The notes: a model not told the origin generated them from the sequence alone. Shown: positions 54,791 through 62,583, numbered from the stretch's first letter. The stretch is 64,000 bases of DNA from an uncultured Granulosicoccaceae bacterium (GCA_937951345.1 CALFCF010000014.1:1-64000); one strand, 5' to 3'. Translations and numbers: made by a program.

Positions 54791-55867
54791 TCAGGGTGTT
54801 ATCGGAGTCTGCGATTTTTCATCCTTGGAACTCTTCAGAAAATTAAGCTGCCAGATTTTTTCTGCTCTTGAACCTAAAAACCAGAAACTCAATGCAAGGA
54901 GCGCAAAGAAAACGGCTTTATGCAAATCGTTCCAGAAGAATTCGAAGAACTTGGTGTATAAATTTATAAATAGAAATGTCAGACCAAAACCTCTGGTCAT
55001 TCCATCGTCGTACTTTAAACCGTGATAAATGGCTGCGATCGCGGCACCTGCAAACAGTAGCGCCCACAAAAACAACTCTGCCCGCCCTGCCCTTTGCCAG
55101 GATTCCTGGTCACCGTAGTTACCAAAGATAGACATAATCCAAAGCGCGATAAACAGGTAAAGCAGTCCGACAGCTCGGGTTGATCGCAAAAACTCACTTC
55201 TGGCATTCCAGTGCCTGAATAGGTAGGAACCACAGACGACCAATACAAGTCCAAACAACACAAACCGCAACGGGTAATTCATACCCAGGAAATACGCACC
55301 CCATCCGGACGCATACCCGGTTTCCGCACCAAACCAGCTACCAAGAGAAAGTAACGCAAATAGCCAGACAAGCTGAGAGGGAAACCATAGACCCAACGCA
55401 GCGTAAACACCGGTTGCCAATAAAAACAGTAGTGAAAAATGCCCCGAGCCTGTATCTATTGCCTTTCCCAGAAACCCGATAGCAGCCGCTGTGGATAACA
55501 CACCCAGAAAAATTATTGCCTCGTTACTGTAAAGGTTACCCGGGCTTTGCTTCTTTCGCCGAACACCGAGAAAATAAAAGCCGCCCGCCACCGTGGCAAA
55601 AATGGCGCATTTAATGGAATCCGGTGCGTTGACTATCCGTTGGAATAACTCGGCAAGCCACTTATCAGCAGTCACAGCAGATAACGAAATAACAATACAG
55701 GCAATCGCCATCCAAAAGGAGTATTTTGCTAACCCTTGCCAGTCAAACGAGATTACCTCGTACGCCGATTGAAGTTTCTGGCTTTCTGGCTCGGTAATGA
55801 CATCACTTTCCTGCCAGTGTTTTATAGCCTTGGCGAGTACTCTTCCTTCCTTCTTCGATACTTGCAT
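54791..55867 (-). CDS. DUF2157-type polytopic membrane protein
   Basis: A 358-aa protein. A cytosolic N-terminal helical stretch (about 1-45, EGRVLAKAIKHWQESDVITEPESQKL) matches the beginning of DUF2157 proteins. About nine to ten hydrophobic segments follow, with a charged C-terminus. Function of the family is unknown. A clear ATG start lies at 55867. Confidence 0.75.
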   Translation of the reverse strand: MQVSKKEGRVLAKAIKHWQESDVITEPESQKLQSAYEVISFDWQGLAKYSFWMAIACIVISLSAVTADKWLAELFQRIVNAPDSIKCAIFATVAGGFYFLGVRRKKQSPGNLYSNEAIIFLGVLSTAAAIGFLGKAIDTGSGHFSLLFLLATGVYAALGLWFPSQLVWLFALLSLGSWFGAETGYASGWGAYFLGMNYPLRFVLFGLVLVVCGSYLFRHWNARSEFLRSTRAVGLLYLFIALWIMSIFGNYGDQESWQRAGRAELFLWALLFAGAAIAAIYHGLKYDDGMTRGFGLTFLFINLYTKFFEFFWNDLHKAVFFALLALSFWFLGSRAEKIWQLNFLKSSKDEKSQTPITP

Positions 55868-56348
55868 GGATCGCTACCCGGTTCCTGAAAACATTAAAAA
55901 TTGCGGTGATGGAATCAGGCATCAGATAGAACCTGAAGCAGGCTTAACTGAACACTTTCTTCAGGTCACGCACCCAAAAAAATCACAGCAAAAACACCAA
56001 ACAGTGCAAAATCGCCTGTTTAAGTCATCATTTTTGATTAATTGAGTATCGGCAAAGAAGCCATCAAACGCCATTTTTTCAGGAAAAGTACCGCTATGCG
56101 CCCCTGAGAGTATCGCCAATCGAGACCACTGCGTGTTCTGGCTTGCACCTGGATCACATACCTATATGATAAAAAAACAGAACTATCGAAAGCATTAAGA
56201 CCTGGCACCGGTAGATTTACGATGCCGGAAAGGATTGGTTATACGACGGGCATGGCTTATAAAAAAACCGTTCCGAATTGAACGACCTATTTTTCAAATC
56301 TATCTTTTATCAAAATATTGTATTAATACTTGAACGATTACCGAACAA
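55868..56348. other. AT-rich intergenic region
   Basis: A 481-base region between the DUF2157 gene and the BRCT-protein stop. It marks the change to a more AT-rich segment. No gene, repeat or hairpin could be supported. Confidence 0.45.
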
Positions 56349-56957
56349 TTAAAAGCCACCAATCTCCGCCCATTTTTCTTCCGAAATTATTGATAAAGGA
56401 CACCCTTCATCACGGTAAGCAACCGCTTTAATAATTTTGTTCCCAAAACTTTCATGCTTCCAGCTATCGGTTACATAAGTACCAATGACTAAAAAATCTA
56501 AAGATTTAGTTAGACTTTTTGCATTAATGCCACCTCGACTTTCTGTCGCTTCCTTACATAGTTTTCTCGCCCCATACGCGAATGTACCTGTATACAGAAA
56601 AGAATTCCCTTCAAGTGAAAACGATGGAGGTGGATCACAGAGAGGCAGCGTTGTAGCTTTTGCTACCTCACCTATTTCGGGGGATTCACCAGTAAACTGA
56701 TTTAAAGTTGTAACTAGCTCAGCAGACTCTTCATCATCAATCACACCATCCGCTAGCATACTCTCAACTTTCTCTAATAAATTTTCGACCAAAGGGTTAT
56801 CAGATCTGGATTTAGATTGAACCAGCCAGCTTACTAATACCGTTGCCTCCGCAGTGTTTATTTTACCGTCGGCCGTTAATCCTTTACTCAAACCGATTAA
56901 AGTATCGATGTCGCGGTCATTAATTTGTTTACGATTAAATTTCGTGTAAATCTCCAT
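56349..56957 (-). CDS. BRCT-domain protein
   Basis: A 202-aa protein. The N-terminal half (about 15-95) is helical with acidic repeats (TADGKINTAEATVLVSWL, LADGVIDDEESAELV), like TerB/EF-hand-type helices. The C-terminal half (about 118-200) reads as a BRCT domain (SFLYTGTFAYGARKLCKEA, SLTKSLDFLVIGTYVTDSWKHESFGNKI) related to that of NAD-dependent DNA ligase. BRCT domains bind DNA ends or phosphoproteins. It starts behind aaggatg at 56957 and has the AT-rich composition of the accessory region. Confidence 0.75.
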   Translation of the reverse strand: MEIYTKFNRKQINDRDIDTLIGLSKGLTADGKINTAEATVLVSWLVQSKSRSDNPLVENLLEKVESMLADGVIDDEESAELVTTLNQFTGESPEIGEVAKATTLPLCDPPPSFSLEGNSFLYTGTFAYGARKLCKEATESRGGINAKSLTKSLDFLVIGTYVTDSWKHESFGNKIIKAVAYRDEGCPLSIISEEKWAEIGGF

Positions 56958-57030
56958 AGCACATCCTTTTTTGTTTAGAAATTTGGCAGTATGCGCCTAG
57001 TGTGATCTTAGCAATTGCAGCAGTGAAATA

Positions 57031-57127
57031 TAACGCTTAGCACATAGGCAACTAGCGCAAGGCTGCGGTTCTGGGCGGAGCCCAGGTTCGTTGGCTTGGG
57101 CAAGTTGTCCTTTGCTGCATTTTGTTA
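57031..57127 (-). repeat. attC-like imperfect hairpin
   Basis: A 97-base imperfect palindrome. The left arm (57031-57058) and right arm (57098-57127) pair through blocks taac, gca, agg and caact. A perfect inner stem ctgggc / gcccag lies at 57071-57085. On the minus strand the HNH stop codon (TAA, 57125-57127) lies inside the first core, as in many integron gene cassettes, and a GTTA core closes the far end. No integrase gene is present, so this is a possible cassette recombination site only. Confidence 0.35.
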
Positions 57128-57601
57128 GTTGCGTACATCTCGCAGTTCTCTTATTTTCTTGACCGCTGCATCAAAATCATCGAGCGCAGATTCGATTATA
57201 CTTTCAGCCTCAACCATCTTACTTTTCAAATCAATAGTATCTGGCATCTCGCTGATCCATCCATCTATCTTCAACCGGCGAGCTTGAAATTCACCTTCAC
57301 TGTCAGTTTTCTTTCTGAGGAAAGCAGCCCAATCCTCTTCTCGCTTTTCATCTCCATTACATTTCGCACAAGATAATACGAAATTATGGATGTCATTACT
57401 GCCGCCCTCAGAAACAGCTAGAACATGATCCAAGTGCCCCGTTCGCGATTTACGATCAATCTGTTGCGCACAATAAGCACAACTGGAACAAAAATACTCC
57501 CACAAAGCACCTACCTCTTTTTTTTTCGGATGAGGATCAAGAACAGCAATCAGACTGCGTCTGATTTTATTCTTCGCCATTGAAGGAGTATCTTTAGGCA
57601 T
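57125..57601 (-). CDS. HNH endonuclease
   Basis: A 158-aa protein with a zinc-bound HNH nuclease motif: C41 and C44 (CSSCAYC), the catalytic GHLDHVLAVSEGG (H56, H59), N/H at 69-73 (SNDIHNF) and the closing C78/C81 (LSCAKCNGDEK). The C-terminal part is a predicted helical tail. The context is accessory DNA with no clear partner gene. It could be a mobile-element or defence nuclease. The start follows a short ctaacag / ctgttag palindrome by about 15 bases. Confidence 0.85.
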   Translation of the reverse strand: MPKDTPSMAKNKIRRSLIAVLDPHPKKKEVGALWEYFCSSCAYCAQQIDRKSRTGHLDHVLAVSEGGSNDIHNFVLSCAKCNGDEKREEDWAAFLRKKTDSEGEFQARRLKIDGWISEMPDTIDLKSKMVEAESIIESALDDFDAAVKKIRELRDVRN

Positions 57602-57850
57602 ATCTATCCTGAGCAGCTAACAGCCTGTTAGTGCGCACGTCTCATAATCTCCCAAGAATCAGGATCAAAACAGCGCCGCAAACAATTGATACAGCGTACA
57701 CAAACTAATCAACAACAACCACTAAACGAAAGATTAGATCCAACAACAATAAGAAATAGGAACAATCCAAGACCTTACACTGTAGAAACTACGAATTGAA
57801 TTAGAAATATATCGCCACCAAAAACCCAACAACTACAAGAAGGTAGCCTC
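57602..57850. other. Short AT-rich spacer upstream of HNH gene
   Basis: Holds the perfect palindrome ctaacag-c-ctgttag at 57617-57631, which resembles two facing GTTAG cores and could be the left boundary of a cassette. Otherwise featureless. Confidence 0.35.
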
Positions 57851-57922
57851 CCTGTATCGGGTGGTTGTACTGCAGCGGTCTCTGCGGCTAGGATGCCGCA
57901 GCGAAGCCTCCATGGATGGATT
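57851..57922. repeat. Left half of palindromic intergenic repeat (transposon target)
   Basis: The segment 57851-57878 pairs with 62513-62540 at 21 of 28 positions once the transposon is removed. An inner perfect stem ctgcggc / gccgcag (57882-57888, 57895-57901) is also present. Together the two halves make a roughly 110-base stem-loop element of the kind dispersed between genes in many gammaproteobacteria. Confidence 0.65.
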
Positions 57923-57948
57923 CGGAATTATGTAGCTGTTGCACAAGG
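57923..57948 (+). repeat. Left terminal inverted repeat
   Basis: Begins CGGAATTATGTAGC and continues TGTTGCACAAGG; 22 of 26 bases match the reverse complement of the right end. Preceded directly by GATGGATT. Confidence 0.88.
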
Positions 57949-57986
57949 GGGTAAGCTATTGATACAGCAAAATATTTCTTAGAATA

Positions 57987-58661
57987 TCAGAATAGTTTTG
58001 CTATTTGTTTGGCTAGTTGAAGAGCAATTTTAGATCGATCCGGCATCATTAAATAAGATAGCTGAGACAAGAATTTCAGACTTTCTCGGCCCTGCCTTAC
58101 AGCCGCAGTTGGCTGAGAAGACAGATTGATTCTAGTGCTGCTAGAAATAAGCTCAGCAAAAGCGTCTTGGCCTTCATCGCCTGTAAGATTGCAACTCCCA
58201 TAAGCAGCCATTATCTCATTGATTTCACATACCCTGTCAGGGTCGATAGCTCTTACGGCCAGGAGGTATTTTATCGAAAACAGCAATGGCCATCTTAATT
58301 CTTTGGCGTTCTGCCACTCACTGGGATCAAGCGCAGGGCTAGGATCTGTGTGAGAACATGCAATGTAGTGTATGAACTCATCTGATGTTACTGCGCCGTC
58401 TGCTGCCAAGACTTCTGCAACTGGAGAAGCTATAGCGCCAGTGCCTTGCTCGCTAACCAAGCGCATTAGCTTGAATATCCTTGAGTAGTTTCTCCAGGGC
58501 TTGTAACTGGGATTGTTCGCAGGGTAGAACGGCAATTCAGTGGCTTCATTAATCTGCCCCTGTGATGCCTGCTTGAGATCCATTTCGGTCGCCGCCTTAG
58601 CCATTTTTCGAACATTGTCGAACTCAAAATAACTCAGCCGGCCCTGATCCCATCTCCACAT
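57987..58661 (-). CDS. Cargo protein resembling the N-terminal region of restriction-type endonucleases
   Basis: A 224-aa protein beginning MWRWDQGRLSYFEFDN and containing YKPWRNYSRIFKLM and LSQLSYL. From memory this pattern matches the N-terminal portion of larger HNH-type restriction-like enzymes, but here no nuclease motif follows. It may be a truncated derivative or a stand-alone recognition module. It is the leftmost gene in the transposon and is divergent from the 58798 gene. Function unknown. Confidence 0.6.
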   Translation of the reverse strand: MWRWDQGRLSYFEFDNVRKMAKAATEMDLKQASQGQINEATELPFYPANNPSYKPWRNYSRIFKLMRLVSEQGTGAIASPVAEVLAADGAVTSDEFIHYIACSHTDPSPALDPSEWQNAKELRWPLLFSIKYLLAVRAIDPDRVCEINEIMAAYGSCNLTGDEGQDAFAELISSSTRINLSSQPTAAVRQGRESLKFLSQLSYLMMPDRSKIALQLAKQIAKLF

Positions 58662-58797
58662 TTTTTAGTACGCTATTTTCGTGCAGCAAGCGAAATTGCT
58701 TTTGTAATAATAACACTAACAAACTTCATGCTGATCATTGACAATGTTAATTTATTCAACCACAATTGATGTTGTAATAATTAACACGGTGAGTTTA

Positions 58798-59421
58798 ATG
58801 CAAGATTTTGCAGTATTGACGGATGAAATTGAAACAGAAGTAAGGCTCAACGAAATTGGGCTTGAAAAATCAAAGCTTATTGAGGTTGTTGATGCTGCAT
58901 TCATTGCTCGCGCAAACGCAACTGACCACCACCCAAAAAACGCTGGCGGCATGTTCTCGTGGCTGGACGGCGTTAGGCAGATGCGTGACAGCTTCGTTGG
59001 AGACAAGTGGCAATCTTCTCGGCATTCGAGCGTTGACTATATCGAATGCCCAACAGATATGGTTCGTATAGGTTTTTGCAATGTAGTTGTTGCCGCATCA
59101 ATTGAGCACGATCCTGAGCCTGTTTCGCCACGACGCAACAGCGCGATAGAGTCTTGCTACGCAAATTGCCAGCAATATGGGCTGCCTCATATGGGCGAAA
59201 AAAAACAAAACGATCCTTGGAAAACTTACTATTTAATGGTAGGCGAAGATGGAACAGCAGAATTATCTTTACCCCTAAAATGTGAGAGCGGCAAGTTTTA
59301 CGAGCTTGTCGAAAGAATATTTCTAGTTACTCAGGATGATTTGGATTCAGACTTTTCCTTTGATGATGTGTCTGAGTCTTCTGAGCCAGAAATTGAAATA
59401 GAAATAAAACGGAAAACCTGA
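58798..59421 (+). CDS. Hypothetical cargo protein coupled to XRE/ImmA gene
   Basis: A 207-aa soluble protein taken from the ATG at 58798, which follows ggtgag; the frame is open to 58738 without a good site. The tail is highly acidic (DDLDSDFSFDD, EPEIEIEI). No known domain is recognised. Its stop (TGA) shares one base with the ATG of the XRE/ImmA gene, so the two are translationally coupled. That arrangement is typical of toxin-antitoxin or regulator-target pairs. Confidence 0.7.
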   Translation: MQDFAVLTDEIETEVRLNEIGLEKSKLIEVVDAAFIARANATDHHPKNAGGMFSWLDGVRQMRDSFVGDKWQSSRHSSVDYIECPTDMVRIGFCNVVVAASIEHDPEPVSPRRNSAIESCYANCQQYGLPHMGEKKQNDPWKTYYLMVGEDGTAELSLPLKCESGKFYELVERIFLVTQDDLDSDFSFDDVSESSEPEIEIEIKRKT

Positions 59422-60497
59422 TGAAGCCCTTTAGTCCTGATCGATTTAACATCGCGCAAAAGCGCCGCCGATTGAAAGGGACTGAGCTGGCCAATCTTTC
59501 AGGCGTCACTGAAATAACAATTTCTCGAATTTCAAAGGGCAAAAACGAACCGGATACTTCTACCGTGGAGGCGTTGGCGAAAGCGCTGAATTATCCAGTC
59601 GCTTTCTTTTACGCGGGCGAAATTGAGATACTTAACAAGGACGAAGTGAGCTTTAGAAGCCTCTCACGAATGGCAGCATTGGACCGAGACGCAGCTATAG
59701 CGGCTGGCAGTATAGGCATGTTGCTGGCGGCCTGGATTGATGAGCGATTCAACCTGCCAAGCGCAGATGTTCCAGATTTTCGTGAAAGCGCACCAGAACA
59801 AGCAGCAGCCCTATTGCGCCAGCATTGGGGTATTGGCGAAAGGCCGATATCTAATCTGCTGAAATTGCTGGAATCAAAGGGCATTAGAATCTTTTCGCTT
59901 TGCGAAAACACCAAGAATGTTGATGCCTTTTCATTTTGGAGGAACGATCAGCCCTTTGTGTTTTTGAATACTTTCAAAACTGCGGAGCGAAGTTGTTTGG
60001 ACGCTGCTCATGAGGTCGGCCATCTGGTGCTGCACAGACATTCCAGCATGGGAGCTTGTAAGCAGGCTGAAACGGAGGCTAACCAGTTTGCATCAGCTTT
60101 CCTTATGCCCAAAGCCGACATGCTGGCCAAAGCGCCTAGAAGGCCGACTGTTGACAATATTCTAAAGGCAAAAAAGCGTTGGCGAGTTTCGGCAATGGCT
60201 ATGACAACGAGGCTCTACAGCCTGAACAGGCTAACCGAATGGCAGTACAGGTCCGCATGCATAGAGCTGTCCAAGCGCGGCTATAGGACATCAGAGCCAA
60301 TAGGTATAGATCGCGAATCATCAACTGTATTGCAAATGATCTTTCAAGAGCTTTGGAAAGATAAAATTACAAAAAAAGAAGTAGCTGCTGATTTGAATAT
60401 AGCGATGGATGAACTGGAGAGCCTAGTGTTTGGCTTAATAGGCGCGTCCATAGACAAGCCGTCGAGTACGGCAAAAAGTCAGTTAAGATCGATTTGA
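59421..60497 (+). CDS. XRE-family regulator with ImmA/IrrE metallopeptidase domain
   Basis: A 358-aa protein in two parts. The N-terminal Xre/Cro helix-turn-helix (about 8-62: KGTELANLSGVTEITISRISKGKNEP) is followed by an ImmA/IrrE-type zinc peptidase domain with HEVGH (H197, E198, H201) and the downstream AETEANQFASAFLMP region that supplies the third ligand. Such proteins cleave or derepress a partner regulator, as ImmA does on ICEBs1. The coupled upstream gene may be its partner. A strong intrinsic terminator follows. Confidence 0.88.
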   Translation: MKPFSPDRFNIAQKRRRLKGTELANLSGVTEITISRISKGKNEPDTSTVEALAKALNYPVAFFYAGEIEILNKDEVSFRSLSRMAALDRDAAIAAGSIGMLLAAWIDERFNLPSADVPDFRESAPEQAAALLRQHWGIGERPISNLLKLLESKGIRIFSLCENTKNVDAFSFWRNDQPFVFLNTFKTAERSCLDAAHEVGHLVLHRHSSMGACKQAETEANQFASAFLMPKADMLAKAPRRPTVDNILKAKKRWRVSAMAMTTRLYSLNRLTEWQYRSACIELSKRGYRTSEPIGIDRESSTVLQMIFQELWKDKITKKEVAADLNIAMDELESLVFGLIGASIDKPSSTAKSQLRSI

Positions 60498-60511
60498 AAT
60501 AACAGGTAATT

Positions 60512-60550
60512 CCAGACGGATAGCCGCGAACTATCCGTCTGGCGGTTTTC
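60512..60550 (+). terminator. Intrinsic terminator after XRE/ImmA gene
   Basis: Perfect 12-bp stem ccagacggatag / ctatccgtctgg with a 7-base loop, 14 bases after the stop and followed by cggttttc. It ends the two-gene cargo operon. Confidence 0.8.
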
Positions 60551-60681
60551 GGCCAATGCATGGCAGCCGAGCGGAGCGGCCCAGCCTTCCGTATGGAGTA
60601 AGCTGAGGTGTATAACTATTCCCGCTTATTATGAGCAAGAAGCAGGGAACGCTCCCTAGCAAGTATAGCAGCTTGCTGGTG

Positions 60682-60879
60682 TCAAACTTTGCGCTTCTTT
60701 GTAGCTTTTTTGTGCAGATCAACAATAGCCTTGCCAGCGTCGTACTTGGGTTGGTCACGCTTTCCGGTACGCAAGCGGGTAATCATCGTCCGGTCGATCT
60801 CAGCAGCTTCAGCGACCTGCTGGTCGGTATAACCTGCATCCTGCAATTCAATAAGTAATTTCACAAAATCTGTAGCCAT
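60682..60879 (-). CDS. Small HTH (Cro-like) DNA-binding protein
   Basis: A 65-aa protein that is almost entirely a helix-turn-helix domain (LIELQDAGYTDQQVAEAAEI, DRTMITRLRTGKR) with a basic C-terminus. It is divergent from the transposase gene. The space between them holds two palindromic sites, so it probably represses the transposase and itself. Such a dedicated repressor is unusual for IS1595 elements. Confidence 0.75.
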   Translation of the reverse strand: MATDFVKLLIELQDAGYTDQQVAEAAEIDRTMITRLRTGKRDQPKYDAGKAIVDLHKKATKKRKV

Positions 60880-60921
60880 GTTTTCAATACGCGATTTAGT
60901 CCGAGCTTGATATTAACTTAA

Positions 60922-60937
60922 TGTGTCAAATGGCACA
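60922..60937. promoter_or_regulatory. Operator 1 for small HTH protein
   Basis: Sequence tgtgtcaaatggcaca: two 7-base half-sites (one mismatch) around a 2-base centre. It lies 43 bases upstream of the HTH start codon. Its centre is 33 bp from that of operator 2, close to three helical turns. Confidence 0.65.
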
Positions 60938-60945
60938 AATATCGC

Positions 60946-60951
60946 TTGACT
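60946..60951 (+). promoter_or_regulatory. Candidate -35 box of transposase promoter
   Basis: ttgact lies between the two operators, where a bound repressor would occlude it. The matching -10 would fall over operator 2 and the start codon and is not clear. Confidence 0.35.
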
Positions 60952-60954
60952 GTA

Positions 60955-60970
60955 TGTGCCATTTGGCACA
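60955..60970. promoter_or_regulatory. Operator 2 at the transposase start
   Basis: Sequence tgtgccatttggcaca: perfect 7-base half-sites around a 2-base centre, ending two bases before the proposed transposase ATG. Same consensus as operator 1. Confidence 0.7.
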
Positions 60971-60972
60971 CA

Positions 60973-61998
60973 ATGAATCGCATGAAAACAAAGAAAGGAC
61001 AACACTATCTTCTCTCTGCCGAAGCTCGCACCATGAGCTTGATGCAGATCATGCGCCTGTCTGATGAAGAAGCGTTCGAGCTTTTCAAAAACTCACGATG
61101 GACTGATGGTGAGCCTGTATGCCCTTGCTGCTCACACAAAGAGCATTACTGGATTGGCACTCGTAAGCAGTGGCGCTGTAAGGACTGCGGTCATACTTTC
61201 AGCGTTACCAGCGGCACTATCTTCGCCAATCACAAACTGCCCCTGACTCACTATCTGGCCGCAATCGCGCTGTATTCAAACTGTGCAAAGGGCATGTCAG
61301 CGCTTCAACTATCGCGCGATCTTGACGTTCAATACAAAACTGCTTTTGTCCTGGCTCACAAACTACGCGAATCTATGCTGGACGATGATGATTCACTCAT
61401 GACTGGCGAAGTTGAAATGGACGCGGCGTATGTAAACAAGCATGTGCGACCTAAGAACGACATTAAGGATCGCATTGATCGTCGCTTGAAGCGCAACCAG
61501 AACCCAAAGAAACGCGCTGTAATGGTTATCCGTCAGCGTGGCGAAGCGGGCGAAGGCGCTGTTAAAACCCGCACTTTCCTGACTCGTAGCGAAAATCAGC
61601 AAACAGCTTTCCACTTGGCGATTGACAATATTGACCGTTCAGCAGTGATCTTTGCCGACGAGCACAGCAGCTATGACGTGCTGCATGCTTCTTTACTCAC
61701 ACAGCGCGTGGTCCACGCTCGGCACTACGTCGGCCCTAACGGCGAGAACACCAATCAGGCTGAATCGTTCTTCTCACGGTTCCGCAGGATGCAGTATGGC
61801 CAGACTCACCAGATGGATAACAAATACATGGATCGTTACGCTAACGAAGCTGCGTACCGTGAAGATACTCGCCGCCGCAGCAATGGTGAAATATTCGAAG
61901 ATATCCTGACCCGTTGCGCTAAATCACCAGTATCACGCGATTTCTGCGGATACTGGCAAGGTAACAACAAAGCTGGCGAGTCTCTGGCTTACTGCTGA
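60973..61998 (+). CDS. IS1595-family (ISXO2-like) DDE transposase
   Basis: Transposase of 341 aa from the ATG at 60973 (60982 is also possible). An N-terminal zinc ribbon (CPCC at 50-53 and CKDC at 69-72) leads into FSVTSGTIFANHKL and LSRDLDVQYKTAFVLAHKLRE (split motif, about 113-133). Catalytic acids are D150 (EMDAAYV), D229 (FADEHSSYD) and E264 (NTNQAESFFSRFRR). All motifs are intact, so it may be active. The 3' end overlaps the convergent 61989 gene by 10 bases. Confidence 0.93.
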   Translation: MNRMKTKKGQHYLLSAEARTMSLMQIMRLSDEEAFELFKNSRWTDGEPVCPCCSHKEHYWIGTRKQWRCKDCGHTFSVTSGTIFANHKLPLTHYLAAIALYSNCAKGMSALQLSRDLDVQYKTAFVLAHKLRESMLDDDDSLMTGEVEMDAAYVNKHVRPKNDIKDRIDRRLKRNQNPKKRAVMVIRQRGEAGEGAVKTRTFLTRSENQQTAFHLAIDNIDRSAVIFADEHSSYDVLHASLLTQRVVHARHYVGPNGENTNQAESFFSRFRRMQYGQTHQMDNKYMDRYANEAAYREDTRRRSNGEIFEDILTRCAKSPVSRDFCGYWQGNNKAGESLAYC

Positions 61999-62438
61999 GA
62001 GACTCTAGCTGCTGCCAATTCATCTGTTAATCGGTAGCGGCACCCATCTTTCACGACCCATCCCCGCTTTATCTTCCGCGTTAAATGGTTCTTTATCTTG
62101 TCCCGCAGCATCCGGCGCTCGTCTGAGGTTTCACAAGGGTGTCCAGCGGCAATCAACTTGTCGCATATCTCGGCAACGGTATGAGGACCATCGCTTATCA
62201 TCTGCGCGACTTCTGATTGATAGGGGATAAGCCTGCGATCAGGGTCCATGTAGCGTTTGGGCGTGATCGTGCCCAGGTTAAAGGTTGGATCAATTACCAG
62301 AATGGCTTTATCAAGGGCTGCTACGTTCTCTTGTAGCGCAAACAGTTCGCGGGTGAGATAGTCAGCTTTGGCCTGTATATCCCTGCGCTGCTTGATTAAG
62401 CCGGATATGACGAGATTTCGCGGTTTTGAATCGTCCAT
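61989..62438 (-). CDS. Cargo protein with coiled coil and winged-helix-like C-terminus
   Basis: A 149-aa protein. Residues 15-45 form a predicted coiled coil (QRRDIQAKADYLTREL, FALQENVAALDKAIL). The C-terminal half (about 75-140) looks like a winged helix (VAQMISDGPHTVAEICDKLI, HLTRKIKRGWVVKDG). It is convergent with and overlaps the transposase by 10 bases, and ends the cargo set before the right end. It may be a DNA-binding accessory factor; function unknown. Confidence 0.65.
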   Translation of the reverse strand: MDDSKPRNLVISGLIKQRRDIQAKADYLTRELFALQENVAALDKAILVIDPTFNLGTITPKRYMDPDRRLIPYQSEVAQMISDGPHTVAEICDKLIAAGHPCETSDERRMLRDKIKNHLTRKIKRGWVVKDGCRYRLTDELAAARVSQQ

Positions 62439-62470
62439 GCTGCCATTTTAAATCTGGCCGCACGAAATAG

Positions 62471-62496
62471 CTTTGTGCAAGTGCTACCTAATTCCG
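62471..62496 (-). repeat. Right terminal inverted repeat
   Basis: Read on the minus strand it begins CGGAATTAGGTAGC and continues ACTTGCACAAAG, matching the left end at 22 of 26 positions. Followed directly by GATGGATT. Confidence 0.88.
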
Positions 62497-62540
62497 GATG
62501 GATTCACGGCGTCCGCAACAGTGCAGCAACCCGGGACAGG
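62497..62540. repeat. Right half of palindromic intergenic repeat (transposon target)
   Basis: Includes the second copy of the 8-bp target duplication (62497-62504) and the arm 62513-62540 that pairs with 57851-57878. Confidence 0.6.
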
Positions 62541-62583
62541 CAGGCGGAAATTTGAAAAGGATTAATCGGGGAGAAAAAACGTT

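Larger units (their letters stand above)
57923..62496 (+). mobile_element. IS1595-family transposon with cargo genes
   Basis: A complete 4,574-bp element. The 26-bp terminal inverted repeats (57923-57948, 62471-62496) match at 22 positions; both begin CGGAATTA and share GTAGC and TTGCACAA. It is flanked by an 8-bp direct repeat GATGGATT (57915-57922 and 62497-62504), the duplication size known for the IS1595 family. Inside are an intact DDE transposase and five other genes, all lying within the ends. The element looks recent because ends, duplication and transposase are intact. Confidence 0.9.

Noticed and set aside
57914-62505. A 10-bp target duplication (GGATGGATTC) for the transposon.
   Set aside because: The 10-bp direct repeat is real, but moving each end out by one base gives an 8-bp duplication, which is the family norm, and lengthens the inverted repeat by a matching base.
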